Assembly (NCBI GenBank): GCA_900320975.1
Contig: ONUE01000002.1
Coordinates: forward strand, 1 to 64,000
Length of the DNA stretch: 64,000 bases
From: an uncultured Bacteroidales bacterium
GTDB taxonomy: Bacteria; Bacteroidota; Bacteroidia; Bacteroidales; P3
Direction: 5' to 3'
Part shown: in pieces, positions 63,982 to 64,000 of the stretch
How positions within the stretch are numbered: position 1 is the stretch's first letter
Layout of the letters: every line of letters starts with the position of its first letter
Notes under the pieces: model-generated
The model's input: only the letters and a program-made list of their open reading frames with translations
Databases searched by the model: none
Told to the model about the DNA's origin: nothing
Translations under genes and position numbers: made by a program

Positions 63982-64000
63982 TTTATAAAGCTTTTAGTGA

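Overview
The window reads as chromosome of a G+C-rich member of the Bacteroidales (Bacteroidota), placed only to order level. Supporting evidence: promoters of the Bacteroidota type (TTTG, about 19 nt, TAnnTTTG); proteins ending in type IX secretion (T9SS) sorting domains; a PorP/SprF-like protein next to a PD40/OmpA-like protein; Bacteroidota-typical families (DUF4254, and probably DUF6427 and DUF6913); weak or absent Shine-Dalgarno sequences; and KorAB-type 2-oxoacid:ferredoxin oxidoreductase. No rRNA, CRISPR array, phage or complete insertion sequence was seen. One tRNA (Leu, CAA) is present.

Layout. 1-8200: start of gcvT, a heptosyltransferase-like GT9 with DUF4254, a large fibronectin-type repeat protein with broken frame, a TrmH methyltransferase, L25 and PRPP synthetase, then tRNA-Leu. 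8263-13654: a minus-strand accessory operon with an ECF S-component-like protein, two ABC half-exporters and two membrane methyltransferases. 14136-17064: korAB. 17176-24647: a secreted subtilisin, membrane protein, rnhB, DUF6913, dapA, a short polyprenyl synthetase, a TlpA thioredoxin and tsaD, mostly with overlapping starts and stops. 24657-29824: T9SS-type PorP and PD40 proteins, then an ECF sigma factor with a membrane partner and a GIN/barrel protein. 29951-33107: minus operon of exonuclease, kdsA, four-helix-bundle protein and dihydroorotate-dehydrogenase-like protein. 33354-36082: TPR protein, elbB and a Cys/Met PLP enzyme. 36503-44791: RND efflux operon (adaptor, pump, TolC), WG-repeat protein and dihydroorotase. 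44805-52961: coiled-coil protein, PurF homologue without the catalytic Cys, and a unit with a secreted protein, ftsK, two tiny lipoproteins and a MauE/thioredoxin fusion. 53345-60189: T9SS cargo, PgpH-like HD phosphohydrolase and YfhO. 60223-63981: polysaccharide-type genes (UGM-like flavoenzyme, GT2, LicD, octopine-dehydrogenase-like), clearly more AT-rich at the far end.

Two repeat systems stand out. (i) A family of long intergenic palindromes (269-348, 13782-13896, 36209-36289, 53101-53181, degenerate copy near 23531-23581) is built from 11-bp units close to GTTTAACGGTT, one helical turn apart. Three of the copies lie between divergent promoters. (ii) Arrays of 7-, 8- and 9-nt tandem repeats, often as an inverted pair around a 20-50 bp spacer, occur between genes and also in frame inside genes. 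In two secreted proteins they encode the hydrophobic core of the signal peptide.

Several reading frames are broken by short deletions (FN3 protein, korA, PorP, UGM-like protein, GT2, and probably the ABC/methyltransferase junction). The sequence alone cannot say whether this is real gene decay or assembly error; reads across the junctions would decide.
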